NCBI RefSeq assembly: GCF_000688335.1
Contig: NZ_JHZX01000001.1
Span: 3,968,001 to 4,032,000 of the forward strand
Reading direction: 5' to 3'
Source of the DNA: Sediminibacter sp. Hel_I_10
GTDB taxonomy: Bacteria > Bacteroidota > Bacteroidia > Flavobacteriales > Flavobacteriaceae
Length of the DNA stretch: 64,000 bases
The notes beneath the pieces were generated by a model, which was not told the DNA's origin, searched no databases, and saw only the letters and a program-made list of their open reading frames with translations. Positions within the stretch are counted from its first letter, which is position 1; each line of letters opens with the position of its first letter. Both the position numbers and the translations under genes were made by a program. Shown here in pieces: positions 38,437 to 47,355 of this stretch.

Positions 38437-38814
38437 ATGACTTACATAATTATCGTTTTAAAATTTATTGTTTCTATTAGCCTTATTAATGTGTGGCTGA
38501 TACAAAAAGATGCACCTACCAAATGGCGTGGTGGTAATGCCCAAAACCTGAAACAAGAATTTGAGGTCTATGGTTTGCCCGCTTGGATGCTTTATGTTGT
38601 AGGAGTTCTGAAGGTAGTCTTAGCGCTTTGTTTGTTAGCTTCAATCTGGTTCACTCTATTGGCACAGCCTGCCGCTTTAGCACTTGCAGTATTATTACTC
38701 GGCTCTATTATCATGCACTTTAAAATCAATGATCCTTTATATAAAAGCATGCCAGCGGCTATATTTCTTGTGCTTTGTTTGATTATTGCTTTTTCTGATC
38801 AAATAATAGCTTAA
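38437..38814 (+). CDS. DoxX-like four-helix membrane protein
   Basis: The 125 residues carry four hydrophobic helices: YIIIVLKFIVSISLINVWLI, WMLYVVGVLKVVLALCLLA, ALALAVLLLGSIIMHFKI and AAIFLVLCLIIAFSDQII. The layout is that of small DoxX/DoxD-like proteins. EFEVYGLPAWMLYVVGVLKV matches the DoxX pattern around the second helix. Its function is unknown. The stop codon overlaps the stop codon of a second, convergent DoxX-like gene. Confidence 0.75.
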   Translation: MTYIIIVLKFIVSISLINVWLIQKDAPTKWRGGNAQNLKQEFEVYGLPAWMLYVVGVLKVVLALCLLASIWFTLLAQPAALALAVLLLGSIIMHFKINDPLYKSMPAAIFLVLCLIIAFSDQIIA

Positions 38815-39164
38815 ACGAAGGCTTTAAAAAATAATAGTGCCAAATATAGATTGAGTAAAGCATACATTAATGCTGGAGCCGAAGCCACTACAGAGTCTTT
38901 GATTTTTAATCGTACAAAAAAGCCCAAAAACATGAGTACGCTAAGACCCGCAGCACTAATAGCCGCTATTGTTACAGACATGTAATAGCCAATTCCCAAA
39001 CCTAAACCGCCTAGCAATTGTAACATGCCCACAAGATTTCGTTGTTTGCTAAGACCAAACCGTTCAAATTCTTTGGCCATGCGCTTAGAAGTTAAACAGC
39101 TTAGGCCGTAAAAGAGAAAGGAGAAGGATGAAAACAATGTAACTATGGTAAGCGAACTTGGCAT
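38811..39164 (-). CDS. DoxX-like membrane protein, second copy
   Basis: The 117-residue protein has four membrane helices, and EFERFGLSKQRNLVGMLQLLGG again resembles the DoxX-family linker between helices 1 and 2. It is a diverged paralogue of the gene on the opposite strand. The two stop codons overlap by 4 bases, so the genes are arranged tail to tail. No specific function can be assigned. Confidence 0.75.
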   Translation of the reverse strand: MPSSLTIVTLFSSFSFLFYGLSCLTSKRMAKEFERFGLSKQRNLVGMLQLLGGLGLGIGYYMSVTIAAISAAGLSVLMFLGFFVRLKIKDSVVASAPALMYALLNLYLALLFFKAFV

Positions 39165-39297
39165 CTTTGTTTTTTTTACAAAGATAGTTTTTTCAATATT
39201 GAAGTGACGTTGAGATGAAAAGCTCTATTTCAAGTAAAAAGAAACAAGAAAAAAAACTGCGGTTTAAGATATTATAACAATAAGAGCATGCTATAAA

Positions 39298-39316
39298 GAT
39301 TGATTGATTGATTGAT
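39298..39316. repeat. Tetranucleotide repeat (GATT)n
   Basis: Four complete GATT units are followed by GAT (39298-39316), then a further GAT, in a non-coding stretch upstream of the prenyltransferase gene. It is short and may be chance, but such repeats can vary in length. Confidence 0.5.
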
Positions 39317-39435
39317 GATCTGTGATAAATAGACTTCAATCTGTTGTCTCAACTCAATAACAAATTAATTGAAACATAAACAACTCATCCAAAATACAAG
39401 ATAAAGTGTTGCTATCATCCAATTTTCGCTCTCTT

Positions 39436-40287
39436 ATGAGGTTAACACCCAAAGAAGTTTTCTTTTTATCCAGACCAAGATTCTGGATGTATGTACTTGG
39501 AACTTTTCTTGTAGGTGTTATGTCTTCAGGAAACCTATTTGTTTATGATACGACTACTACCATACTTTTAATAGTATTCGGCATATTTTTCTCTTTACCA
39601 GCAAATGTGTTTATTTATGGTGTAAATGATATTTATGATTATCAAACCGATATATATAACGAGAAGAAAGTAAAATATGAATCGGTACTAGAACCCGAAA
39701 AACATAAAAGTCTGTGGTGGATTATGGGAGTGCTACTCATTCCTTTTGTGCCTTTCTTTTTTATGGTAAATGTGTATGCAAAATTAGCCTTAACCGTATT
39801 TTTATTCACAGGGTTATTTTATTCTGCAGCTCCCATACGCGCTAAAAGTAAACCACCATTAGATGTTCTGTTTTCTGCAATAATATATGTGTCACCAGCA
39901 CTGGTTGGCTTTTTTATAACCGGCAATACAAACATTCAATGGTTAGCCGTAATAGGCGGACTTATTTGGGCATTCGGGATGCAAACCTACTCGGCTATTC
40001 CAGATATTGAAGCCGATGAGAAAGCTGGAGTACATACTTTAGCCACTATGCTCGGTGAGAAAAAAGCCCTTTGGTTCTGCTTATTGGCCTATCTCATATC
40101 TGCTTCTATAGGCTTCTATTTTGTAGGTGTTATTGCCATCTCTTTTGGACTTATTTATGTCGCTATCGTATTGCTTAGTATCAACAACAAATCAAAGCTG
40201 TTTAAATATTACACCTATTTTCCACTTATAAATGTGGCATCTGGAGCAGTTTTATTTTTCTATATGTTTTTTCAAGATATGTTTTAG
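39436..40287 (+). CDS. UbiA-family prenyltransferase (lycopene-elongase-like)
   Basis: The 283-residue protein has about eight membrane helices and both Asp-rich prenyl-diphosphate motifs: GVNDIYDYQTDIYN (NDxxDxxxD) and the second in PDIEADEKAGVHTLA. The N-terminus LSRPRFWMYVLGTFLVGV resembles the lycopene elongase/CrtEb branch of UbiA. Starts at GTG 39406 and TTG 39409 are also open; I chose ATG 39436. It is convergent with the CrtI-family gene (five bases between stops). This supports a carotenoid substrate but does not prove it. Chlorophyll or quinone prenylation is less likely in this setting. Confidence 0.8.
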   Translation: MRLTPKEVFFLSRPRFWMYVLGTFLVGVMSSGNLFVYDTTTTILLIVFGIFFSLPANVFIYGVNDIYDYQTDIYNEKKVKYESVLEPEKHKSLWWIMGVLLIPFVPFFFMVNVYAKLALTVFLFTGLFYSAAPIRAKSKPPLDVLFSAIIYVSPALVGFFITGNTNIQWLAVIGGLIWAFGMQTYSAIPDIEADEKAGVHTLATMLGEKKALWFCLLAYLISASIGFYFVGVIAISFGLIYVAIVLLSINNKSKLFKYYTYFPLINVASGAVLFFYMFFQDMF

Positions 40288-40292
40288 TGAGT

Positions 40293-41798
40293 CTACAGCG
40301 ACTCTAAAGGTCTTGGATTTTTAATCTTTTGAATACGTTTGTAAACGAGTTCTGCCGAAATCAAACAAATTGGCATCCCAATCCCAGGACTTGTACCTGC
40401 GCCTACATAATAAAGGTTTTTCACCTTCTTACTATAGTTTAAAGGACGTTTTAGGGTTTGTTTTAAAGTATGTGCCAAACCTAAAGCGGTACCTTTATAT
40501 GCATTATAATCGCTTCGGAAATCGTCGCTCCAGTAAGATCTTTCGTAAACAACATAGTCTTCCAGATCTGGAAGGTCTAAATCGGCTTTCATAAGATTTA
40601 AAATTTTCTGACGGTAACTTGCCATAGTCGCTTTAGATAGTTCTAAACCTGGAGGAATAGGTACCAGAACAAACAAATTATCAGTTCCTGGTGGCGATAA
40701 TGCCGGATCAGTTTCCGTAGGCTTACAGATGTAATAACTGGGATCATCTGGGAGTTGGGGCGTATCAAACAGCTCCTTAAAATTTTGTTTCCAATCTCCA
40801 CCGAAGCGAAGGTTGTGATGACTTAAAATATCTAATTCTCTGTCTAAACCCAAATACATGATAAAAGCACTTGGACTAATGACGGCCTTTTCCCAATACT
40901 TCTCAGGATAGGTTTGATACCGTTTCTCAAGCAAATGTGTTTCTGTAAACCATAAATCGGCATTAGAGATGACCATATCAGCTTCTAACACACTGCCATC
41001 CTCAAGTTGTACACCCGTAGCTTTTTTATTTTCCACTATGATTTGAGACACAGAACTATTGGTTATAAATTGAGTGCCATGTGCTTTATTAATAGTGACT
41101 AAAGCCTTTACAATCTCATAAATACCACCTTTGGGGTAATAAACGCCCATATTAAAATCTATGGCATTCATGATGTTATACATGGCAGGAGTTTTTGACG
41201 GATCTGAACCCAGAAACACTAAGGTATATTCTAGTATTTTTTTGACACGATCACTTTTAAACCAGCTGTTGAGATAAGATTGCATGGTTTGAAACGGATT
41301 GAGTTCAATCCCTTTTTTTATCACATCCCACTTTAAAAAATCTAAAGAAAACCCAAGATTACGATACATGAACGTATTTTTCGCCATCTCATATTGTTCA
41401 CCAGAACGTTTGAGGTATTCTTTAATCTTAGGCGTAATACCGGGTTCTAACTGTTCGAAAAGAGGTAAATCTTTTTCTAAATCGGAATGAATATCAACTA
41501 CAGGTAACTCCTTATCATTAGAAAAAAACACACGGTAAGAGGGGGAAAGTTTAACTAGATCTAAGTGTTTTGAAAGATCTTCATCTAGTAATTTGAAATA
41601 GTGTTCAAAAACATCGGGCATTAAATACCAGGAAGGCCCCATATCAAAAGTGTAACCGTTGGCTTCAAAAATATTGGCACGACCGCCTAGATTGGTGTTT
41701 TTTTCAATTACAGTAACTTCATATCCAGATTTAGCCAACAAGGCAGCAGCACCTAAACCTCCAATCCCAGAACCGATAATGATGATTTTCTTTTTCAA
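40293..41798 (-). CDS. crtI: CrtI-family carotenoid desaturase
   Basis: The 501-residue flavoprotein begins IIIIGSGIGGLGAAALLAKSG (the Rossmann FAD-binding motif). It has the family segments NLGGRANIFEANGYTFDMGPSWYLMP and SFKGTALGLAHTL-like, here YKGTALGLAHTLKQTL, and ends with the CrtI signature YYVGAGTSPGIGMPICLISAELV. It introduces conjugated double bases into a carotenoid backbone. Sequence alone does not separate phytoene desaturation (CrtI) from 3,4-desaturation (CrtD). No phytoene synthase is nearby, so the symbol is tentative. Confidence 0.85.
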   Translation of the reverse strand: MKKKIIIIGSGIGGLGAAALLAKSGYEVTVIEKNTNLGGRANIFEANGYTFDMGPSWYLMPDVFEHYFKLLDEDLSKHLDLVKLSPSYRVFFSNDKELPVVDIHSDLEKDLPLFEQLEPGITPKIKEYLKRSGEQYEMAKNTFMYRNLGFSLDFLKWDVIKKGIELNPFQTMQSYLNSWFKSDRVKKILEYTLVFLGSDPSKTPAMYNIMNAIDFNMGVYYPKGGIYEIVKALVTINKAHGTQFITNSSVSQIIVENKKATGVQLEDGSVLEADMVISNADLWFTETHLLEKRYQTYPEKYWEKAVISPSAFIMYLGLDRELDILSHHNLRFGGDWKQNFKELFDTPQLPDDPSYYICKPTETDPALSPPGTDNLFVLVPIPPGLELSKATMASYRQKILNLMKADLDLPDLEDYVVYERSYWSDDFRSDYNAYKGTALGLAHTLKQTLKRPLNYSKKVKNLYYVGAGTSPGIGMPICLISAELVYKRIQKIKNPRPLESL

Positions 41799-42115
41799 TA
41801 GTGTAAAAATATTGATGCTAAACGTGGTATGAACATATTTAAGAAGAAATTATGAGAAAACTAATTATTGGCAAAACAAGTTATAGCCATTTACTAATTC
41901 TATGGTGTTGGCTCCTTTTTTATAGCCACCTTTCTTGAATCTAATTTACTTTGCTATCCACGACAATTTTTAACAACCTAAATTTATTTTTTATTGAAAC
42001 GTACTTAGTAATACAAAGCGTTTCGATTGACAGTAATTACAAAAACTATAAACTAATTTAGGAAATACAAATAAACTTGGCAGGTTGAAAAATCAGAAGG
42101 ACAGTGTTTCAGAAG
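41799..42115. other. Intergenic region, no gene seen
   Basis: These 317 bases are A/T-rich and lie between the crtI-like gene (promoter side) and the 3' end of the VOC gene. I found no convincing reading frame or strong hairpin. Confidence 0.4.
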
Positions 42116-42499
42116 TTAGATCGCATCATTGATTTCAATCCAATAACCGTTTGGATCTTGAAAGTAAACCTGTTTAACCTTATCTTTTCGAATATAATCT
42201 TTGTTCGGTGTATCCTTCCAGTCTGAGTAATCGATTTTTAATGCTTCCAGATGCTTGATCAAGGCATTTATATCAGTTGTTGATAACGCAAAATGAACGG
42301 CCTTATTTATTTTAATTTCAGAATTTGGACGAGGAATCAGATGAAGCTGTTTGCCTTCACCAAGGGATAGCCATCTCGTTTTTGAGTCTGAAGCCGTATT
42401 CTTAATCTCCTCAAGTTGAAGAACCTCCTGATAAAATGCAACAGATTGATCCACATCTTTTACAGAAAGGGCAATATGATTGAATAAAAAACTAAACAT
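42116..42499 (-). CDS. VOC-superfamily (glyoxalase-like) protein
   Basis: The 127 residues form two beta-alpha-beta-beta-beta units of the vicinal-oxygen-chelate fold. The metal ligands look intact: His in FNHIALSV, His in KQLHLIPR, His in AVHFALST and Glu in YWIEINDA. The length and pattern fit glyoxalase I-like or dioxygenase-like enzymes; the substrate is not predictable. It is a single gene on the minus strand, upstream of and divergent from the tandem UvrA gene. Confidence 0.85.
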   Translation of the reverse strand: MFSFLFNHIALSVKDVDQSVAFYQEVLQLEEIKNTASDSKTRWLSLGEGKQLHLIPRPNSEIKINKAVHFALSTTDINALIKHLEALKIDYSDWKDTPNKDYIRKDKVKQVYFQDPNGYWIEINDAI

Positions 42500-42705
42500 A
42501 AATTGTCTTAATTATACATGAGAACGTCAAACGTAATATAAACCGTCTCATAATTTAGTTCAAAATTATTGGATAAATTTAGGTCAACTAAAATACATTT
42601 TATCAAATACTCCGAAGGTTTTTTATAAAACAATCGTTCTAATTAAAATTTAGAACGCGTTACCAAAAGCTCCCCAGACGCTTCTATAAGCCCTTATATT
42701 CTTTA

Positions 42706-42713
42706 TACCTTTG
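42706..42713 (+). promoter_or_regulatory. Candidate -7 element of the tandem uvrA gene
   Basis: The sequence tacctttg matches TAnnTTTG exactly and lies 33 bases before the ATG at 42746. No clear -33 TTG is seen at the expected distance, so this is a partial promoter match. Confidence 0.4.
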
Positions 42714-42745
42714 GAAATTCTAAAACTAAAGAAGCCTTTCGCAGT

Positions 42746-45700
42746 ATGAAGATCACCAATGCCCATCAAAATAATCTCAAGAATATCGATTTGAACATAC
42801 CTGAAAACCGTTTAATCGTGGTCACCGGGTTGTCTGGCTCTGGGAAATCTTCCTTGGCTATGGGCGTGATTGCTAATGAAGGCTACCGTTACTTTCTAGA
42901 AAGCTTACCAGCGTATAGTCAACAAAATGGGGAAATGATTCCCACGGCAGAGGTCGATGATCTTGAAGACTTACCACCTGTAATAAAGGTAGAACAAACC
43001 AAACGCTTCCAATCCATCAATGCCACCTTTGGAACGCTCTCTGAGTTGGCCGCCATCTTTAGAATTATTTTTGCCCGTTATTCTGGTGAGAATACCATGA
43101 GCAAGTCCCTGTTTTCCTTTAACCACCCTAAAGGCGCCTGTGAGGTGTGCCGTGGCATTGGTGAAGCAGAGTATATTGATCTTGACAAATTGGTGGGTGA
43201 TCCCAATAAAACCCTGAGAGAAGGCGCTATAACAACGACTTTGCCTAACGGCTATATCGTATATTCCCAAATAACGGTAGAAGAACTTAATAAGGTCTGT
43301 AAAGCACATGGCTTTTCGGTAGACATCCCTTGGAAAACACTGTCTGAGGCACAAAAAGACGTCGTTCTAAACGGTAGTGATCGGCTCAAGGTCTTCTACG
43401 GAAAACATGGACTGGAGTCACGTCTTCGTTGGCAAGGTATTAAGGCCAAACCTCGCGAAGAGGGCTACTATAAAGGAATGCTACCCATCATGCAAGACAT
43501 TTTAAGACGGGATAGGAATCCCAATATCTTGAAATTTGCAAGCTCTAAAGTCTGCCCAAGTTGCAAGGGTGGCCGTATTAAAGCCGAACATCTCAAATAC
43601 CATTGGAAGGGCTTAAATTTTCAAGACTGGATGGAGCTGCCTTTAACCGATTTGTATGCGCATCTCAATCAACTTGAGTTAAATAGCGGCGAAAAGCTTC
43701 TGGTCGATAAAATGGCCACTCAGTTGTTAGATCTCATTCGTCTAGGCATGGACCATTATCAATTGAGTACACCGAGTACGTCCATCTCTTCTGGAGATGG
43801 ACAGCGCATTAAGCTCATCAATCAAGTCAATAGCAACCTGCAAGGAATACTGTATGTGTTTGATGAGCCTTCTATTGGCTTATCCGCCAATTACCAAAGG
43901 TATCTGCTCCATATTTTGGACCGATTGATCAAACGTGGCAATACAGTCATGGTGGTAGAACATGACTTAGACTTCATAAAAGCCTCGGATTGGATTGTAG
44001 AGTTAGGACCTAAAGCCGGAATTTACGGCGGGGAAGTGGTTTATAACGGTACCACGGCAGACTTTTTAAAGGTCAAAAACCGCAACAGTCCTACCTTATC
44101 TGCCATTGCAATGGTGAGTGCTGAAAAGGCTCAAAATTCAGAAAACAATAGCATAAAACAGACGCTAGCCAACCTTCAGCCAAAAACAAATCAATTAGCT
44201 GTGGTGAGTCGAAAAACACCTCAGTTTTTAAAACATATCACGAGTTACTGCCAACAGGAGGGTTTAAATCTGCTAACGGTCAACGATCAACCCATTGGTA
44301 AAACTCCACGAAGTAATCCAGCAACTTATACAGGTTTAGCGGATAAGACCAGGGATCTGCTGGCGAAAACCCAGGAAGCCAAATCCTTAAATCTTGGAAA
44401 AAGTGCCTTTTCCTTTAATAATAAAAAAGGACGCTGTGAAATTTGTGAAGGCGCTGGCGTGATTACCCTTTCTATGAGCGTCATGGGCAGCATCAACCAA
44501 ACCTGTCCCACCTGCAACGGAAAACGGTTTAAGGCGGAAGTGCTTCGCGCACATTATAAAGACAAAACCATAGCCGCTATCTACAATCTCAGTATTGAAG
44601 AGGCTTACGATTTCTTTTCCGAAGAAAAGAAGATTACCGAGATCTTGTCCTTAATGATCCAATTGGGTCTGGGATATATCAAACTTGGTCAGCCTTCTAA
44701 CACCTTATCGGGAGGAGAAGCACAGCGTATTAAACTGACCAAACACTTCGCCAAAAAATCGAAACAAACGCTTTTGGTGTTGGAAGAACCTAGTATAGGA
44801 TTACACCATCAAAATGTGGTGCAATTGTTGGACGCCCTCAACCAACTAAAGGCGCAAACGGCAGGCATCCTGTGTTTTGAAAATCATCCTTTATTTCTTT
44901 CTGCTTGTGATATTTGGGTAGATAATGCATTAGAGGTTGAAACTATTGCCATAAATGATGAAGCGCCTCAGCAAAGAGATCACATTGCTATTAGAGGTGC
45001 AAGAACTCATGCACTCAAGGACTTGGATTTGGATTTTCCCAAGCAACAGTTATCGGTGGTTACGGGTATATCAGGCTCGGGTAAATCGTCTTTGGTAATT
45101 GATACGTTGCACGGTTATGGACTTCAGGAAATGACCAAACAGTTTTCGGCATACCAACAATCTAGAGTAGGAGTGAATTTTCAGTTTGACGTCAATTATA
45201 TTGAAGGCCTAACACCTAGTATTTGCATTACAAGAAAACAAAAAAACGAGTCCCTACGTTCGGATATTGCAAAGCAAACGGGCATTGATAAAGTCTTACG
45301 ATTTGCTTTTTCCCGAAAAGCGCAATATGAAGGTGAAGAGTTATCTGCAAGTCATTTTTCTAATAACCACGAATTAGGAAAATGTACCATTTGTGAAGGT
45401 ATTGGTCAAGAATTACGTCCCGATCTTGATAAGTTGGTTTTAGATACCAATAAAAGTATTGCGAGCGGTGTTTTTAGCCACAATAAAGCCATTGGTTATT
45501 ATGGAGACCCTTTAGGGCAACATATGGCCATTTTAAAGGCAATAGGAGATGAACATGATTTTACTTTGGAAACCCCATTTAATAAACTCTCATCACAACA
45601 AAAAGACATCGTGTTGCATGGTACCGGAGATCGAATTTGGAAAGCCAATTGGGTCTATCAAACAAAAACAAGACAGGGAACGCAAGCGCTTAGTATGCCA

Positions 45701-47248
45701 TGGAAAGGTTTGTTTACCTACCTACAAGACGAATATTATAAAACTCGAAAAAACAAAAACATCGGTCATCTTACAGCGCTTTTTTCTCAACAGGAATGCA
45801 GCCATTGTAAGAGCAGCGGGTTAAAACCGGCGCGATTGAAGTTTCACATTGGGGGCAAATCCATTGCTGCCATTACCGCTATGGATTTTAAAGCGCTAGG
45901 CGAGTGGCTATCTCAAAATACCAGTACTAAAGATATTGACGGACAACTGCTCTCCAAAATTGAGCCGCACCTTCACAATACCATTGCAAGAGCAAAGGAA
46001 CTGCATATTGATTACCTGCAACTCAACCGAAAATCACCAACACTTTCAGGTGGAGAAAATCAACGGGTGGCTCTCATCAAGCAGTTAAAGAGTCCGTTAA
46101 AAGGAATCACCTATTTATTAGATGAACCTTCTGCAGGCCTATCTCAAGAAAATATTCCAGACTTGATACGCATACTGAAAGAGCTAATTGCTAAAGGAAA
46201 TACTGTGATTGTGATTGAGCATGATAAATCCATCATTCATGCGGCAGATCATATCGTACAAATTGGACCAAAAGCAGGAGCATTAGGCGGCTATATCACC
46301 TATGAAGGCAATACAGAAGGATTATTGCAACAACCCGGTTGCCATCCTTTTTTAAAAGCACCTAGCAAAACCGTAAAACTTAAAGACGGGACAACGCATG
46401 TCAACATTAAAAAGTTAGCCAAGCACACCCTATCGAAAGATAAATTACAGGTACCCATTGGCGGTATCACAGCGCTAACAGGGAAATCTGGCGTTGGTAA
46501 AACCACATTGGTAAAAGACATCTTGATCCCAAGTATCAAAACCAATCAACCCATCAATTGTAGTTACATTGATTTCCCAAAAACGTATAGTGGCGCCCAT
46601 TATTTTGAACCTAAAAAACTAAGAACCTATAACCAGACCTTACTAGTAAATTACTTAGGTTTGTTAAAGGACATTAGTGCTCTATTTGCTAGTAAAACCG
46701 ACTTAAAAGCAAAAGACTTCTCATATAAGACCAAAAATAGCCAATGCCCAAATTGTAAAGGCATGGGATATATCGAAACCAGTTTAGACCTTGCAGCCAA
46801 TGCCATTGAAATTTGCGAAGTATGTGATGGCAAACGTTATCAACCCCATATTTTAGCTTATGAGGTGCATTCTAAAACCATTGCTCAGGTTCTGGCGATG
46901 ACTATTGCGGAATTAAGTTTATGGAGTTCAGATTTTAAAATAGCTGCTAGTAGCGAAGCACTTATCAAAAGTTTAGAAGCTATTGGCTTGGCACATTTGA
47001 GTTTAGAACAAACGGTGCAGTCGCTTTCTTCTGGAGAGAAGCAACGTTTACTGTTATTGAACTGGCTGAAAGAGAGTCCTGAAAACGAGCTCTTTATTTT
47101 AGATGAACCAAGTACTGGCTTGCATTATGCAGATATTGATTTGCTTTATGAGATCTTAAAAGAACTGAGTGCTACAAATGACATCTTGGTGATTGATCAC
47201 AACCCATATCTACTTGAAAAAATAGGAGTGGGACTGGTTTTGAAGTAA
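42746..47248 (+). CDS. Double-length UvrA-like ABC ATPase (four ABC modules)
   Basis: At 1500 residues this is about 1.6 times normal UvrA, and it is two UvrA units in tandem. P-loops are at 28-36 (GLSGSGKSS), about 773 (GISGSGKSS) and about 1246 (GKSGVGKTT). The expected second P-loop near 485-500 is lost (LAVVSRKTPQF). Signatures are SISSGDGQR (about 347), LSGGEAQR (654), LSGGENQR (1100) and LSSGEKQR (1428). Zinc-finger Cys pairs are CEVC/CPSC, CEIC/CPTC, CTIC/CSHC and CPNC/CEVC. In both halves the segment between the first P-loop and the first finger is short (for example FARYSG runs straight into KSLFSFNHPKGAC), so the UvrB-binding domain is absent. It likely binds DNA, but probably not in UvrABC repair with UvrB; self-protection against DNA-binding compounds is possible. 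Confidence 0.93.
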   Translation: MKITNAHQNNLKNIDLNIPENRLIVVTGLSGSGKSSLAMGVIANEGYRYFLESLPAYSQQNGEMIPTAEVDDLEDLPPVIKVEQTKRFQSINATFGTLSELAAIFRIIFARYSGENTMSKSLFSFNHPKGACEVCRGIGEAEYIDLDKLVGDPNKTLREGAITTTLPNGYIVYSQITVEELNKVCKAHGFSVDIPWKTLSEAQKDVVLNGSDRLKVFYGKHGLESRLRWQGIKAKPREEGYYKGMLPIMQDILRRDRNPNILKFASSKVCPSCKGGRIKAEHLKYHWKGLNFQDWMELPLTDLYAHLNQLELNSGEKLLVDKMATQLLDLIRLGMDHYQLSTPSTSISSGDGQRIKLINQVNSNLQGILYVFDEPSIGLSANYQRYLLHILDRLIKRGNTVMVVEHDLDFIKASDWIVELGPKAGIYGGEVVYNGTTADFLKVKNRNSPTLSAIAMVSAEKAQNSENNSIKQTLANLQPKTNQLAVVSRKTPQFLKHITSYCQQEGLNLLTVNDQPIGKTPRSNPATYTGLADKTRDLLAKTQEAKSLNLGKSAFSFNNKKGRCEICEGAGVITLSMSVMGSINQTCPTCNGKRFKAEVLRAHYKDKTIAAIYNLSIEEAYDFFSEEKKITEILSLMIQLGLGYIKLGQPSNTLSGGEAQRIKLTKHFAKKSKQTLLVLEEPSIGLHHQNVVQLLDALNQLKAQTAGILCFENHPLFLSACDIWVDNALEVETIAINDEAPQQRDHIAIRGARTHALKDLDLDFPKQQLSVVTGISGSGKSSLVIDTLHGYGLQEMTKQFSAYQQSRVGVNFQFDVNYIEGLTPSICITRKQKNESLRSDIAKQTGIDKVLRFAFSRKAQYEGEELSASHFSNNHELGKCTICEGIGQELRPDLDKLVLDTNKSIASGVFSHNKAIGYYGDPLGQHMAILKAIGDEHDFTLETPFNKLSSQQKDIVLHGTGDRIWKANWVYQTKTRQGTQALSMPWKGLFTYLQDEYYKTRKNKNIGHLTALFSQQECSHCKSSGLKPARLKFHIGGKSIAAITAMDFKALGEWLSQNTSTKDIDGQLLSKIEPHLHNTIARAKELHIDYLQLNRKSPTLSGGENQRVALIKQLKSPLKGITYLLDEPSAGLSQENIPDLIRILKELIAKGNTVIVIEHDKSIIHAADHIVQIGPKAGALGGYITYEGNTEGLLQQPGCHPFLKAPSKTVKLKDGTTHVNIKKLAKHTLSKDKLQVPIGGITALTGKSGVGKTTLVKDILIPSIKTNQPINCSYIDFPKTYSGAHYFEPKKLRTYNQTLLVNYLGLLKDISALFASKTDLKAKDFSYKTKNSQCPNCKGMGYIETSLDLAANAIEICEVCDGKRYQPHILAYEVHSKTIAQVLAMTIAELSLWSSDFKIAASSEALIKSLEAIGLAHLSLEQTVQSLSSGEKQRLLLLNWLKESPENELFILDEPSTGLHYADIDLLYEILKELSATNDILVIDHNPYLLEKIGVGLVLK

Positions 47249-47355
47249 AAATTATTTAATGGATTAGCATTTGCACGACGTGATGTTTTCCAAAGCACAT
47301 TTCAGGAGTTCTATGGAAGATCAACTGAATTACATTTTGATTCATCACCAGGCTC

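Noticed and set aside
42971-43354. 127-residue minus-strand frame inside the tandem UvrA gene
   Set aside because: It is an antisense shadow of conserved UvrA codons with no start context of its own.
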